A model generated the notes under the pieces. The model saw only the letters and a program-made list of their open reading frames with translations. It searched no databases and was not told where the DNA came from. From Chrysemys picta bellii (Eukaryota; Chordata; Testudines; Emydidae): a stretch of DNA of 64,000 bases. The stretch is taken from the NCBI RefSeq assembly GCF_011386835.1, contig NC_088795.1, positions 117,383,434-117,447,433 of the forward strand, read 5' to 3'. This document shows, one piece after another, positions 1-11,980 of this stretch (position 1 is the first letter of the stretch; every line of letters starts with the position of its first letter). Both the position numbers and the translations under genes were made by a program.

Positions 1-289
1 AACAAACCCAACCACAAGACGTGTATTTGCATCGCATCAAGGGCCATGTTCCTTACACTGAAAAAACAATCTGGGGGTTAGAAATGTGCAGCTCAGAGAA
101 TTTCCATCGCAGTAAAAACAAAACAAAACAAACAAAACCCCGGAGTGAATAGAACGCAAGAGGCTTGAATAGGAGCCATTCTTGCAAAAGACAAGAGACG
201 GGCACAGAATTTACTCCAGAGGAAAGTTTCCCACTAACATCCTCGCGGTTCAGCGGGAGCAAGAAGGCAGCGGCCTGTTGATAGCAGCG
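1..289 (+). other. MSX1 upstream flank
   Basis: No gene or recognisable repeat is seen apart from an A-rich, CAAA-like run near 115-140. The short open frames here are not supported as genes. The stretch is best regarded as distal promoter sequence of MSX1. Confidence 0.5.
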
Positions 290-394
290 AAGTCCCGCTC
301 CGCGTCCAATGGGAAGCCGCCGTCCCTCCCCTCTGCGCGCTGATTGGACAGCTCTGGAGTTCGCTTGGCCTTATTAACAAGTCCTGCTGGGAGC
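290..394 (+). promoter_or_regulatory. MSX1: Putative MSX1 core promoter
   Basis: A CCAAT box lies at 306-310 and an inverted one (ATTGG) at 343-347. A TATA-like TTATTAA follows at 371-377, about 150 bp before the first ATG. The surrounding sequence is GC-rich with several CpGs. The spacing suits transcription starting near 400 and a 5'UTR of roughly 125 nt. This is inferred from motif arrangement only. Confidence 0.5.
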
Positions 395-468
395 TGGGGC
401 TGAAAAGTGCCCAACGCCCCGAGAGCGACGCGAAGGAGTTGCTGCTGCCCTGGCTGGTCACAACCCCC

Positions 469-546
469 ATGAACGGCGGCTGCCGCGGCTTAGCGCTCAG
501 GTCGGGAAGGAGGACTGCCTCTGCATGGCCCCCGGTGTTGATATGA
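469..546 (+). other. Upstream ORF overlapping the MSX1 start
   Basis: An ATG at 469 opens a 25-codon frame in a different phase from MSX1 and stops at TGA 544-546. It therefore reads past the first MSX1 ATG (525) and ends on the second in-frame MSX1 ATG (543), sharing bases as ATGA. Its start context is weak, with C at -3. It could reduce or redirect initiation if the leader includes position 469. Confidence 0.4.
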
Positions 547-996
547 CTACTGTACATCTCGGGGTCAAAATCGAGGAGTCTCCTGCGTCTGCTTTCAGCA
601 AGCCCAGCAGCTGCATCCAGGCGAGCGTGGCAGCGATGGGAGGAGAGGAGGAGAGTGACAAGCCCAAAGTGTCCCCCCCATCCCTCCTGCCTTTCAGCGT
701 GGAGGCGCTCATGGCTGATCACAGGAAGCCGGGGGCCAGAGAGAGCATCGCCACCAGCCCCGAAGGGGCAGTGCCCCTGGCTGCTGGGACTTCCACTCAT
801 CAGACCCTCAGTCCCAGGGTGGGATCCTTATCGGTGGCAGCAGAGACGCCGGCTTCCCCGCTACCGATCAACAGCCATTTTTCTGTCGGGGGACTAGTAA
901 AATTGCCCGAAGATGCACTTGTCAAATCGGAAAGCCCCGAGAAGCAAGAGAGGACGGCCTGGATGCAGAACCCCAGGTTCTCCCCACCTCCCCCTA
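525..996 (+). CDS. MSX1: MSX1 homeobox repressor, coding exon 1
   Basis: This exon encodes residues 1-157 plus the first base of codon 158. MSX1 is a nuclear homeodomain repressor acting in craniofacial, limb and neural-crest development. Visible parts are: an N-terminal SUMO-type motif VKIE with K15; a [21 protein letters not shown] block (residues 46-66) containing the EH1/Groucho-type motif at 54-65; [19 protein letters not shown] (118-136) with a second SUMO-type lysine at K134; and the tryptophan motif [12 protein letters not shown] (146-157) implicated in Pbx-type contacts. These blocks identify MSX1, since MSX2 has a different N terminus. The start at 525 gives MAPGVDM, matching the longer mammalian form; ATG 543 gives a form six residues shorter and has a better -3 base (G versus T). 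The exon ends at 996 before a GTAAGT donor. An apparent frame running on to the TAG at 1002 is intron read-through. The protein is 300 residues, against about 303 in human. Confidence 0.95.
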
Positions 997-3211
<2,215 letters not shown>

Positions 3212-3975
3212 AGCGCAGCGGGGCGCAAGGAACCCACCCGACAGCAGCTTGGTTGGGGCGCCCCCTCCCTCAAAAGCCAGCGGGCCAGCTCCTGTCCCTG
3301 CCTAGCCATCTTGTCCCCACCAACCCCCCGCTTGTCTTTCAAGCGCCCCCCCCAACCCCCCCCCCCTTCTCTGCACCTCTCGCCCCAGTTCCACACTCCT
3401 CAAACTCTGCGAAGTTCCTAAGAGCCCCTTTGCAGAGACTTCCAGCCACCGGGCTCTACAGTCAAGTCTGGCTTTGTTTGCGTCTTTTAGCTCTTTATTC
3501 TTCTGCACCCTCGCTGCGTTTAAACGTTGATCCGATTTCGCCAGTGGTTTCCACAAGCTGGTCCTCCCTCAGATCCCCAAACCAGAAGAAACCTAAAACA
3601 TCAGCCATCCTTCCAGCTCAGACAAGGGGCAGTGTCTCCAAGCCCCGTGATTCCTTCCCAGGTTAATTCCGAGACATGCAAGCAGCGCTAAAAGTTTGGG
3701 GATAGACCACTTATTTGGGAAGGGTTGGCTTGGAATGAAATGACAGGCTGAATGCCAGGAACACTTTTCTGTCTCTCTCGCAAGAAAGAGACAAAATGTA
3801 CAATAGTGTCTCCGTATCCATTTAACAGCGCTGTCTGTTATCTGTGTTTCTTCCTTCAACAGCTCCTTTGGAAGGGGCTCTGTGTACTATGTAATATACT
3901 GTATATTTGAAATTTTATTATCATTTATATTATAGCTATATTTGTTAAATAAATTAATTTTAAGCTACAGTGCTT
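3212..3975 (+). other. MSX1: MSX1 3'UTR
   Basis: This untranslated tail is about 760 nt. The first part (to about 3400) is C-rich; the last 100 nt (from about 3880) are strongly A+T-rich with TATATT/TTTATTATC-type stretches before the polyadenylation signal. The AT-rich end resembles, from memory, the mammalian MSX1 3'UTR terminus, suggesting conserved post-transcriptional or antisense-related function. No repeats are inserted. Confidence 0.8.
3948..3953 (+). terminator. MSX1: MSX1 polyadenylation signal AATAAA
   Basis: This canonical AATAAA sits about 740 nt after the stop codon. It is followed within 30 nt by a T/G-richer stretch (GTATGTTGATTG), as expected downstream of a cleavage site near 3970-3975. 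Confidence 0.8.
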
Positions 3976-6900
3976 GCCGTATGTTGATTGCCCTTTGTCT
4001 CCACACCAGACCTGAGCTAAGGACTTGTATTTGTTCTTCTCCCAAACAAGACATCACTGTGTAGATGAGATCCCGCAGCGAGCACACATGAAAAATACTT
4101 TCCTTGCGCCAGGGTTATACACATGGTGTTGTATTGCCCAGCCTGTAGCATATTTTTAGGGTGTACTCCCGGATTTATTTGAGTTTTACTTCTTAAAAGT
4201 TCCCCCACTTTTTCTCTAATGCGAAAAAAATATCCTGACCCATCGAACAATTTGGACTCAATGAATTGCTCGGTAAATGTCAGAATCGTGGAATGAAGAG
4301 ATTAGATGCACTGGGATCCTGATCTCAGCTGACTGCTTGAGCAACCAAGTGTCCACTTTCTTGTCCCAGATTATTTCAAAATCCAGCTGAACAGAATAAT
4401 TTCCCCCGAATAGTCACATTTCAGGAGCCCCAATTTTCTGTGCGATTAAGTGAAGTAGGTGATACCTTTCTAACTCGAGTGCTGCTGATGAGATTAAAAA
4501 AACCCACTCCCCAGCAACTCCCGGAGTATTGCAGGAGTATTAACGCGCTCTGAAGGCGAAGCTGGTTTCTCATCTGAAGTTATCTGGGCTAAAAGCAAAA
4601 TATAACTCGGTGGCATTTCACAGGGAAACACGGGGCTATCGCTTCCTCTCCGCCAGACTGCGCTTTGGGGCTCTGAAGGATGTATGGGGTTGAGGGGAAT
4701 AGGTAGGGGACTCTATTCAGTTTCTGTTTGAAACCTATTGGAGTCACTCCGAGGATGTAGGTAACTCAGTGTGCTAAGTGGGGGCACATTGCAATCCAGT
4801 CTGGCCTGGTGTGTGTGGGGAGGGAGACGGGACATTGCCATCACTGGGTTGAGGGGCAAGGCCAGTTCGCTGTATAGAGGGGCACTGGACACCTCCAGGC
4901 CTATGTTGGGTGGCTGGGTGGGCAGTGCGATCAGTGCTGAAAGCCAGCAGCAGGCGGGCCGGGGACTGGGAAGTGGAGGGGACAGACCTTGCAGTTTGGG
5001 GGTGAGGGGTTAGGGACAGAAGTCTCTTAAAGGAAAGGGGTGGGGAACAGCTAGCAGCTCAGGAATTCTGCCCTTGGGCCCTGTAGGATTGAAGTCCAGT
5101 TTAGCGCTGGCGCCTGGAGAGCTGGGGGGACCCCCAGCCCTCAGGTTTTCTGGACTCGATAATTCTTTGAAAGGTCAATTTCAAACCGGCTTTGATTGAA
5201 GTCTGGACTTGTCAAAATTACCCTCAAGAAAATATTAGCGACATTAAAGGTATTCAGTTACAGTGGGGGAACTCGTGTCAGACACGCCAACTCGGGCGAT
5301 CGCACTCAGCTATTTGGTATTGTAAGGCAAAACCTACAAACTCTGCCTGCCCAACGCGAAGGTCAGAAGTATGAGGCTGTTATTTTCCCTGTGGACGCAG
5401 ATCTTCGAACAAATGGGGGGGGGGGGGGGGACCCTCTAGCCGTAAGGAAGCATTTCGTCTGAGACCAACAGACTCGAGCTCAACCCACAAGATCCCACCG
5501 CGTTGCAGTATAATGAAGTCCCCCACTATACGTGCCCATTGTTGCTTTGACATGAATGCGCCCCATAAATTCTTTCTAACCGTGCCACTCAATCTGATTT
5601 CGGTTTGCGAAGGAGCGCTAGGCAAGGACTTTTTTCTCTGTCCTTACGTTCAAGCAATGGCACTGGGCTTGGCCCTGCTCCCCTTGCCAGCAATTTAAAA
5701 CATTAAGGTTGAGGCAAAGTTAGAAGAGAAATAATTGCTGTAATGAGCCCGGGCAATCTTCTGCAGGCACAACATGGCTCCAGCGAGACTGTAGCTGGGG
5801 GCGAAGCGGGACTTTTATCATCTTCTAAATATCAATGATGCTTTCACTAACTCAGCACTACATACCTGCGCATTGCCACTCTCTCAAGCGCTTGCTTTTC
5901 TAATCGTCCTACTCTCATCTTTCTCCTCCTCCCTCCCCCCTTTCCTTTTTCTTGCGAGCCCGTCTTTTTGTCCTTTCTTTTCTCCACTTTGTGAAAATGA
6001 CAGCGGCTGTAATAATGACAACAGCGCAGAGCCCTGTGCTGTGGCGAGACACATCGAGATGCGAGCGATTTCCCACGTTCGGGCTCGAGGAGAGTGGCCT
6101 GGGATAACGCTGCCGCCTGTGAGATTAGATCTTGTACCAGAATTCACCTTGAGAAGCGCTTTTCAAAAGATCAGACGGCAGGAGTCACCCCAACATCTGC
6201 AGGCAACACACACTGTTTGCTTTTGGGAAAGTAGGGGCTGCCACCCTCATCTTTGCCTGCACCTCTGGGCGGATATGAAATTAATTACCACCAAAAGAAC
6301 GCTGAGATTTGAAATCAGAGCGATGCCCTTTCATCTCTCTCGCTTACTCGGCTTTTTTTTTTTTTTTTTTTTTTTTTTTACATTATGACAACTTGGGGTG
6401 GATCTCTGAAGCAACAAGTCCTACCGACCGCGTCTTTGCTTTAGGTCCTCCCCGCCCCCGACCCGTGGGGTAAAGTCCCTGGTTGCTCAATTAAACCCAG
6501 ATGAGAACAATTAATAACTAAGTAATGACAATAAGTTGGGAATCACACGGATGAACGCGCCATGTGAATAGGAAAAGCTCACACAAAAGAGCAAAAAGGA
6601 TTTGTCGGCTCTTTTTAAGGGGGAATTGGCTTTTCTTTTCTCTTCCCTCTGGCTTACCAGCAAATAAAACTCACTTTGGTGTCTTTGTCGCCTTAAGGAT
6701 CTCAGTGGGCAGTTGGAAATGAGAATGGCTGTTTTCCTTTCAACTTGAGGGTGCTGGCGCCACGCAGCCCCAAGGATAGAGAGTAGCCAAAGCAAAGTTT
6801 CTTAATAACTCTCCTCCCGCCAGTCAATTCTCTCTCACACAAACAGCGTATCCCCACGCACATCTATGGAGGCTATGCACACACAACGTTCAGAACACAA

Positions 6901-7300
6901 GGAGATCTCCCCACAAATCCCCCTACTATAGAACATTGCATGTAAGACACCCTCCCCCCCCAACACACTGTGCTATAGTGAAAACAAACCAGACAAAGCC
7001 CAAGAGGGCGCCTCCTATGTAAGAAGTAGCATGTTAATGCAAATCTCTACAGAGGAAATAATACACACAGTAGCCAGACCAGGGGGAGTGTAAACAAACG
7101 AAAAAGGAAGCCATTTTGGTAACTCTTTCCCCCAAAACGAGTCCAGTTGCAGTATTTTGTTTATGTCTACATTATACTCACAAGAATTCAGCCTTTTAAT
7201 ACATGTGACCAGCCAGCAAATATCTCCATACTTTAAAAATGACATGCCCCCCGCCCCAAACAGCAAAGTGTGCTTGTCCAAGTAGTAAGTGGATAGCCAA
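3976..7300. other. MSX1 3' flank, mostly unique DNA
   Basis: No gene is recognised and interspersed repeats are nearly absent, in contrast to the rest of the window. Simple runs are G16 at 5415-5430 and T27 at 6353-6379. Stretches around 5490-5870, 5990-6350 and 6470-6560 are complex, non-repetitive and contain several TAAT/ATTA cores, so they are candidate conserved enhancers. None of the ORFs matches a known protein. Confidence 0.55.
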
Positions 7301-8288
7301 AATTCAAGGCTCCTGTCACAAGGAAATAGTTGGTTTCCCACCAGTTTAAAGCAGGGAAGCCGGCTGCTCCAAAATTAGGATCACACTGCCCTTTACACAT
7401 ACAGCAAACAACTGGAAAAACCTGCTGCAGAAATACCTCACTCTAGAGCATGATTTTATGGTGTTTAGTGAATTTCTGGTCATTTCAATGTTCCTTGCAG
7501 AATTTAAGATTTAATTTGAAATGCAGTTTAGTGTCTAGTCCCTCTGAATGTGACATGTTGAGTAAAAGTTTCAAAGTGCCTAGGTGATTTAGGAGCCTAA
7601 GTCCATGACTACCTACAGTTCTTTTACCAGTTTAATTATTCTTGTTAGAGGTATCCATTTTCTACCAAAATAGTTGTGTTCTTATACCCACATAACTGCA
7701 CCTACACTAGGGGGCTTGTACCATATAGTTAAAGCAATAGAGTTTTTGTGTGTAGAAAAGCCCAAAGTCACTACTGAAAATGAGACTCAGGCTCCTAAGT
7801 CATTTAGGCACTTTTGAAAAATTGATTCTAAGTGTGTAGTCAGTGAAACTGGAGCAATAGCTCTGAGGACCCATCTACACTACAAATAATAAATATTAAC
7901 ACGTTACCCATACAGCTGTATCAGTGACTTCAAAATACAATGCAGCTGGCCACTGACTGGGATACAACATGATTCCAACTATCTGTGTTCCCTAACCAGG
8001 TCAACCCATTTTACTTCCCCGTAATGCAATACATTTAAGGACCCCCGCTCGCTACAATTGGAGCTGTGTTGTAATGGAATAAGGGGACAACTGTGTTATA
8101 ACAAGGTCACTTACCATAGCTGCATTTGTGCTCTAAATAGATGTCATATGCCCTGCCCCTTCATCTCACTAGGCTGTTGATTCTGAAGCTTAATGATGAA
8201 AATTTAAATGGAACTATTGTTATATATTTCACTGCTTATCATTGTAGGAGAAACATCCTGTGAGTCTGAGGCTCTGAATGAACCTCCT
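7301..8288. other. Intergenic DNA with MITE debris
   Basis: No gene is seen. Segments around 7660-7770 and 7865-8040 carry motifs such as CTACACTA and GTGTAGAAAAG that resemble ends of decayed Harbinger-type MITEs. Neither copy is complete enough to delimit. Confidence 0.4.
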
Positions 8289-9013
8289 TGTGATGGGGTG
8301 TCCACCCTAAGCAAGGCCCGAAGGGATAAATTAGGCCAATTAACCTATAGGCTGCACCTGGAGGAAAGCCAGGGAGTGCTAAGGCCTAACCGACTGAGGA
8401 AGTCCAGCTGGGGAGGAGCTGGATGGGGTTTATAAAGCCAGGAAGTTGGCAACAGAAAGGGGCTTTAGGGAAGTAGTCTACAATCACTGTCTGGGAGAAG
8501 GGAGATGTGTTTGGGGGGCTATTTAGAGCAGATGACCTGCAATTACTCCCTAGGAGGAGGGAATTTGGGTTGGCAAACCAAGAGGAGTTGAGAGACCCAG
8601 AAGTTATGGAAGAGGCTCAGGGAAAGGCAGCAAGCTTCAGGAGGGAACAGATCATGGCTGCTGTCTTGCAGGTCCCTGAGCTGGAACTCAGAGTAGAGAG
8701 TGGGTCTGGGTTCCCCTACTGGCCACTGGGGAAGTGGCACCATCAGGGCAGTGCTGGAGAAGACTGCCTCAGACTGACTGTTTGTGGGGAAGGACTTTGG
8801 TACCCCTGAAAGGGGAAACCATGTAGTGATCTGTCTGGAGGGCTGAGTCATGAAGAGGAGGCTGCAGTTCCTGGAATGAGAGAGGGGCTGCTGAGAGAGG
8901 AAAAGACAGAGTGATTGAGTGGGACCACTGGAAGGGGCATAGGCCTGTCAGAGCTAATCCCTAGATCTTTCAGGAGGTGGTGCAGTCCAGGGGTGAGTAA
9001 AGCCCATGTCACA
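8289..9013 (+). mobile_element. Solo LTR with 5-bp TSD
   Basis: The element begins TGTGATGGGG and ends ATGTCACA, with the standard TG...CA termini. It is flanked by a perfect 5-bp duplication CTCCT at 8284-8288 and 9014-9018. A TATAAAG at 8431 sits where an LTR promoter would be. No internal retroviral or gypsy genes accompany it, so it is a solo LTR of about 725 bp. Related ends occur at 45507 and 62244. The long open frames inside are not supported as genes. Confidence 0.75.
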
Positions 9014-9150
9014 CTCCTATTGACATCAGCTTTGTAGGATCTGGCCCTAAATGTATTTGATTTAGCATGCCTGGATTTACTGGGAAGATGTTCCACAGGA
9101 ATAGGGACCCAAATCTGAAAGTGGCTGAACATCTTCACCGTCCACTAAAG

Positions 9151-9438
9151 CAGTGGCCCCCAAACTTTTCATGGTTGTGAGCCCCTTACCCCTGTCTGTG
9201 CCCCTCCCCAGGAACAGGGCTTGGGGGAAAGGGGAGCACAGACAGGGGTAATGGGGCTGCAGCTGGGGTGGATCTGGTGCTGGGAGTGGAGCTGTGGCTG
9301 GGGGGGGGGGCAGGGTTGGGGCCAGGCTGGGCGCGGAAGCTGGCCTGGGCCCTGCTGCACCCCCCCCCCCCGCCCGAATGTTCTTCTGTGCTCCCCCTGG
9401 GGGGGGGGGAGGAGTGTCTCACAGTTTGGGGACTTCGG
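9151..9438. mobile_element. hAT-type MITE, GC-rich core
   Basis: This is flanked by a perfect 8-bp duplication CACTAAAG (9143-9150 and 9439-9446). The left end has CCCCAAACTTTTCATGG and the right end CACAGTTTGGGGAC, forming an imperfect inverted terminus of the CAGTGGTTCCCAAAC type. The interior has long G and C runs at about 9300, 9361 and 9400 that create spurious open frames. No transposase coding is present. Confidence 0.8.
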
Positions 9439-9781
9439 CACTAAAGCCAATGGGAGCTGAGGGTGCTCAGCTGCTTTTGAGGGGGATCAGCATCTCCCAG
9501 GTCTGGAACCTAAGGATGCAAGTTTTAAAGGTGCAATTAAATGGATATACTTTAAGACAATTACTTATGTATTTTGTTCTCCACAAACCATTTGGAGTGG
9601 AAGGGAAAATGCAAGATTTAGGGTTGTTGAAAGCACCCTGGTAGCAAGGGGTGGAAAAACTTTGGGGAACTGGAAAGGGTGTAAGTGGGGTCTGAAAGTT
9701 CTCAGGAAGTGGGGGAGATAATTGTTTTAAAAAGATTGGGGGGGGTGAAATACTAATTCCATTTCATGTAACTATATAATG

Positions 9782-10233
9782 GGTTTCAGAGTAGCAGCCG
9801 TGTTAGTCTGTATCCGCAAAAAGAACAGGAGTGGGCTGTAGTCCATGAAAGCTTATGCTCTAATAAATTTTTTAGTCTCTAAGGTGCCACAAGTACTCCT
9901 GTTCTTTTTGCGGATACAGACTAAGGCTACATCTACACTACAGGGAGGGGTCGATTTAAGATACGCAAATTCAGCTACGCGAATAGCGTAGCTGAATTCG
10001 ACGTATCGCAGCCGACTTACCCCGCTGTAGGGACGGTGGCAAAATCAACCTCTGCGGCTTCCCATCGACGGTGCTTACTCCCACCTCTGCTGGTGGAGTA
10101 AGAGCGTCGATTCGGGGATCGATTGTCGCGTCCCGTCGGGACGCGATAAATCGATCCCCGAGAGGTCAATTTCTACCCGCCGATTCAGGTGGGTAGCGTA
10201 GACCCAGCCTAACACGGCTGCTACTCTGAAACC
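9782..10233. mobile_element. Palindromic SINE-like repeat, interrupted by a MITE
   Basis: The outer arms are inverted copies: the left starts GTTTCAGAGTAGCAGCCGTG and the right ends with its complement. The arm includes the motifs GTGGCACC/GGTGCCAC, GAAAGCTTATGCTC and AACACGGCTGCTACTCTG shared with copies at 11.0, 36.4, 47.3 and 53.5 kb. The inner part of the left arm is missing, so the ribozyme-like core is incomplete here. A Harbinger MITE (9925-10209) splits the right arm. Confidence 0.8.
9925..10209. mobile_element. PIF/Harbinger-type MITE, TAA TSD
   Basis: The element is 285 bp, flanked by TAA on both sides (9922-9924 and 10210-10212). Removing it and one TAA restores the host repeat exactly. 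The terminal inverted repeats are GGCTACATCTACACTAC and GTAGCGTAGACCCAGCC. The TAA duplication is typical of PIF/Harbinger (TWA targets). Two internal hairpins stand out: one around the AATTCAGCTACGC arm (about 9968-9998) and one around GGGGATCGAT...ATCGATCCCC (about 10116-10161). Confidence 0.85.
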
Positions 10234-10679
10234 ATTTATTTCAATGGAAGTTAGGAACCTAAATATTTTGATCTGGGCCTAAATTCTCTGTTAGTGCCCA
10301 TGGATGAAACATGTTTATGCCAATAGAGCTGCATCCATTTACATTAGCAGATAATCTGGTCCAAGATTTCTAATTCTGCTGTATTGTCCATCCTCAGTTT
10401 TGGTGATAGATTAAATAAATAGTATGCATTGAAGTTTTTTTTTAAAAAAGAAAGCAGGATTACAAAATACTATATATGTGCCTTGGAATTGACTTAAATG
10501 TGGAATAGACAACAGACCTTCATAGAGTAACAGACTTTAAAGCCAGAAGGAACCATTATGGTGTGTTTTGTACAATAGCATGAACATGCAAAGCACTGTA
10601 TAAGTGCTAGGTAAATAATATTAGATAACAATGATAACAACATGAATAGTAATTTAAATGCAGACTTTCTTTAGAGATA
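10234..10679. other. Intergenic DNA with CR1 and L2/MIR tail fragments
   Basis: No gene is seen. Positions 10519-10565 resemble a CR1 3' tail on the minus strand (GCCAGAAGGAACCATTATGG). Positions 10585-10625 resemble an L2/MIR-type tail (GCACTGTATAAGTGCTAGG). Confidence 0.45.
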
Positions 10680-11235
10680 AGCACTGCTAAATAATGTTAG
10701 CGACTTAGCTTTAACTGATGTATATTTAACTGAAGTACCTTTATCTGATGAGCCAGTATCTAAACTCAGAAAGCTCTGAAATTTAGAGCTTAAGACATCT
10801 TTAATTTAGGAATCTTTAACTAAGGCATCCTTCACATCAGCATTGCTAAATGAGTATTTGATAGATGTATTCTGAACAGTTGCATTCTGAACTGAGGGAC
10901 AGTTTCACAAATGGATCCTAACATGAAGTCTCCTTAACTGTGGTTTTTATTAACTAGGATACCTGAACTACAATTAACTAACTATTAACTGAAGAAAAAA
11001 CGAGGAGTCCTTGTGGCACCTCTGCGACTAACAAATTTATTTGGACATAAGTTTTCATGGACTAGAGCCCACTTCATCAGATGAATGAAGTGGGCTCTAG
11101 CCCACGAAAGCTTATGCCCAAATAAATTTTAGTCTCTAAGGTGCCACAAGGACTCCTCATTGTTTTTGTTGATACAGACTAACAGGGCTACCTATTAACT
11201 GAAGCATCCTTAACAAACTTGTCTTTTGCTCTGGA
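10680..11235 (+). repeat. Decayed approx. 15-bp tandem repeat array
   Basis: Outside the insertion at 10995-11191, variants of a roughly 15-bp unit recur: TTTAACTGATGTATA, TTTAACTGAAGTACC, TTTATCTGATGAGCC, TTTAACTAAGGCATCC, CTGAACTGAGGGACAG, ATTAACTGAAG(CATCC). The copies are too diverged for exact boundaries. It looks like an old minisatellite. Confidence 0.55.
10995..11191. mobile_element. Palindromic repeat with hammerhead-like core, 13-bp TSD
   Basis: The two arms are inverted around about 11081. A 13-bp duplication CTATTAACTGAAG flanks it (10982-10994 and 11192-11204). On the minus strand the left arm reads CTGATGA (11080 to 11074), a pairable stem II, then GAAA (11056 to 11053), which are the conserved hammerhead ribozyme core segments in the right order and spacing. 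The right end has CAGACTAACAGGGCTACC. The long TSD suggests retrotransposition. Confidence 0.75.
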
Positions 11236-11482
11236 AGCCTTAGTAAAAGTATGCTAATAAAGAAATTTCATAACAAATACATCTTTAAATATGTTTATTT
11301 TTAAACTAATCCAGGCCAAAACCATGGGGGGGGGGGGGAAGGGGGAATAGAAAGCTGTGATGGACATGTAACTTTAGAACATTCATAGTTTTAAAATAAT
11401 GACTTTCTTCAGTGTGCATGGTTTTTCTTTCCTCAAAGAGGATTATAAAACCAGGTAGGTTTGACGTTCCTAACTGCATTTG
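11236..11482. other. Intergenic DNA
   Basis: Nothing is recognised except a G-run near 11325-11338. Confidence 0.5.
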
Positions 11483-11490
11483 CTTTTGAG

Positions 11491-11972
11491 CAGGGCCGGT
11501 GCAAGGAAGTTTCGCACCCTAGGTGAAACTTCCACCTTGCGCCCCCCCCCCCCAGCCCTGCAGCAGCTTCTCCCCCCTGTCCTGAGGTGCCCCCCCCCAC
11601 GGCAGCTTCTCCCCCCTGCCCTGAGGCGCCTGCCCTCGGCAGCTCCCCCTCCCCCCCAGGAGCCATGCGGCAGCTCCCCCTCCCCCCCAGGGAGCCATTC
11701 GGCAGCTCCCCACCCCAGCTCACCTCTGCTCCGCCTCCTCTCTGAGCACGCCACCCCCGCTCTAATTCTCTTCCCCTCCCAGGCTTGTGGCGCCAAACAG
11801 CTGATTGGCACCGCAAGCCTGGGAGGCGGGAGAAGTGGAGCGGCGACTGCACACTCAGGGAGGGGGCGTAGGAATGACATAAAAAAAAATTGGGGGCACT
11901 GCTTTTTGGCACCCCCAAATCTTGGCACCCTAGGCAACCGCCTAGTTTGCCTAAATGGTAGTACCGGCCCTG
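11491..11972. mobile_element. hAT-type MITE (CAGGGCCGGT family)
   Basis: The termini CAGGGCCGGTGC and GTACCGGCCCTG are inverted, and a perfect 8-bp duplication CTTTTGAG flanks the element (11483-11490 and 11973-11980). The interior is GC-rich with C9-13 runs and repeated GGCAGCTCCCC-like units that generate long but meaningless frames on both strands. No transposase remains. The right end is related to that of the element at 36164-37126. Confidence 0.88.
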
Positions 11973-11980
11973 CTTTTGAG

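Noticed and set aside
234..800. 188-codon minus-strand frame opposite MSX1 exon 1
   Set aside because: It is a shadow of the conserved sense exon; no domain or splice context supports it.
5873..6388. 171-codon + strand frame ending in poly-phenylalanine
   Set aside because: No domain is visible, and the end is the T27 run; the region is better viewed as flanking regulatory DNA.
10680..11235. CRISPR-like array
   Set aside because: Units are tandem and diverged, without constant repeats and unique spacers, in a vertebrate genome.
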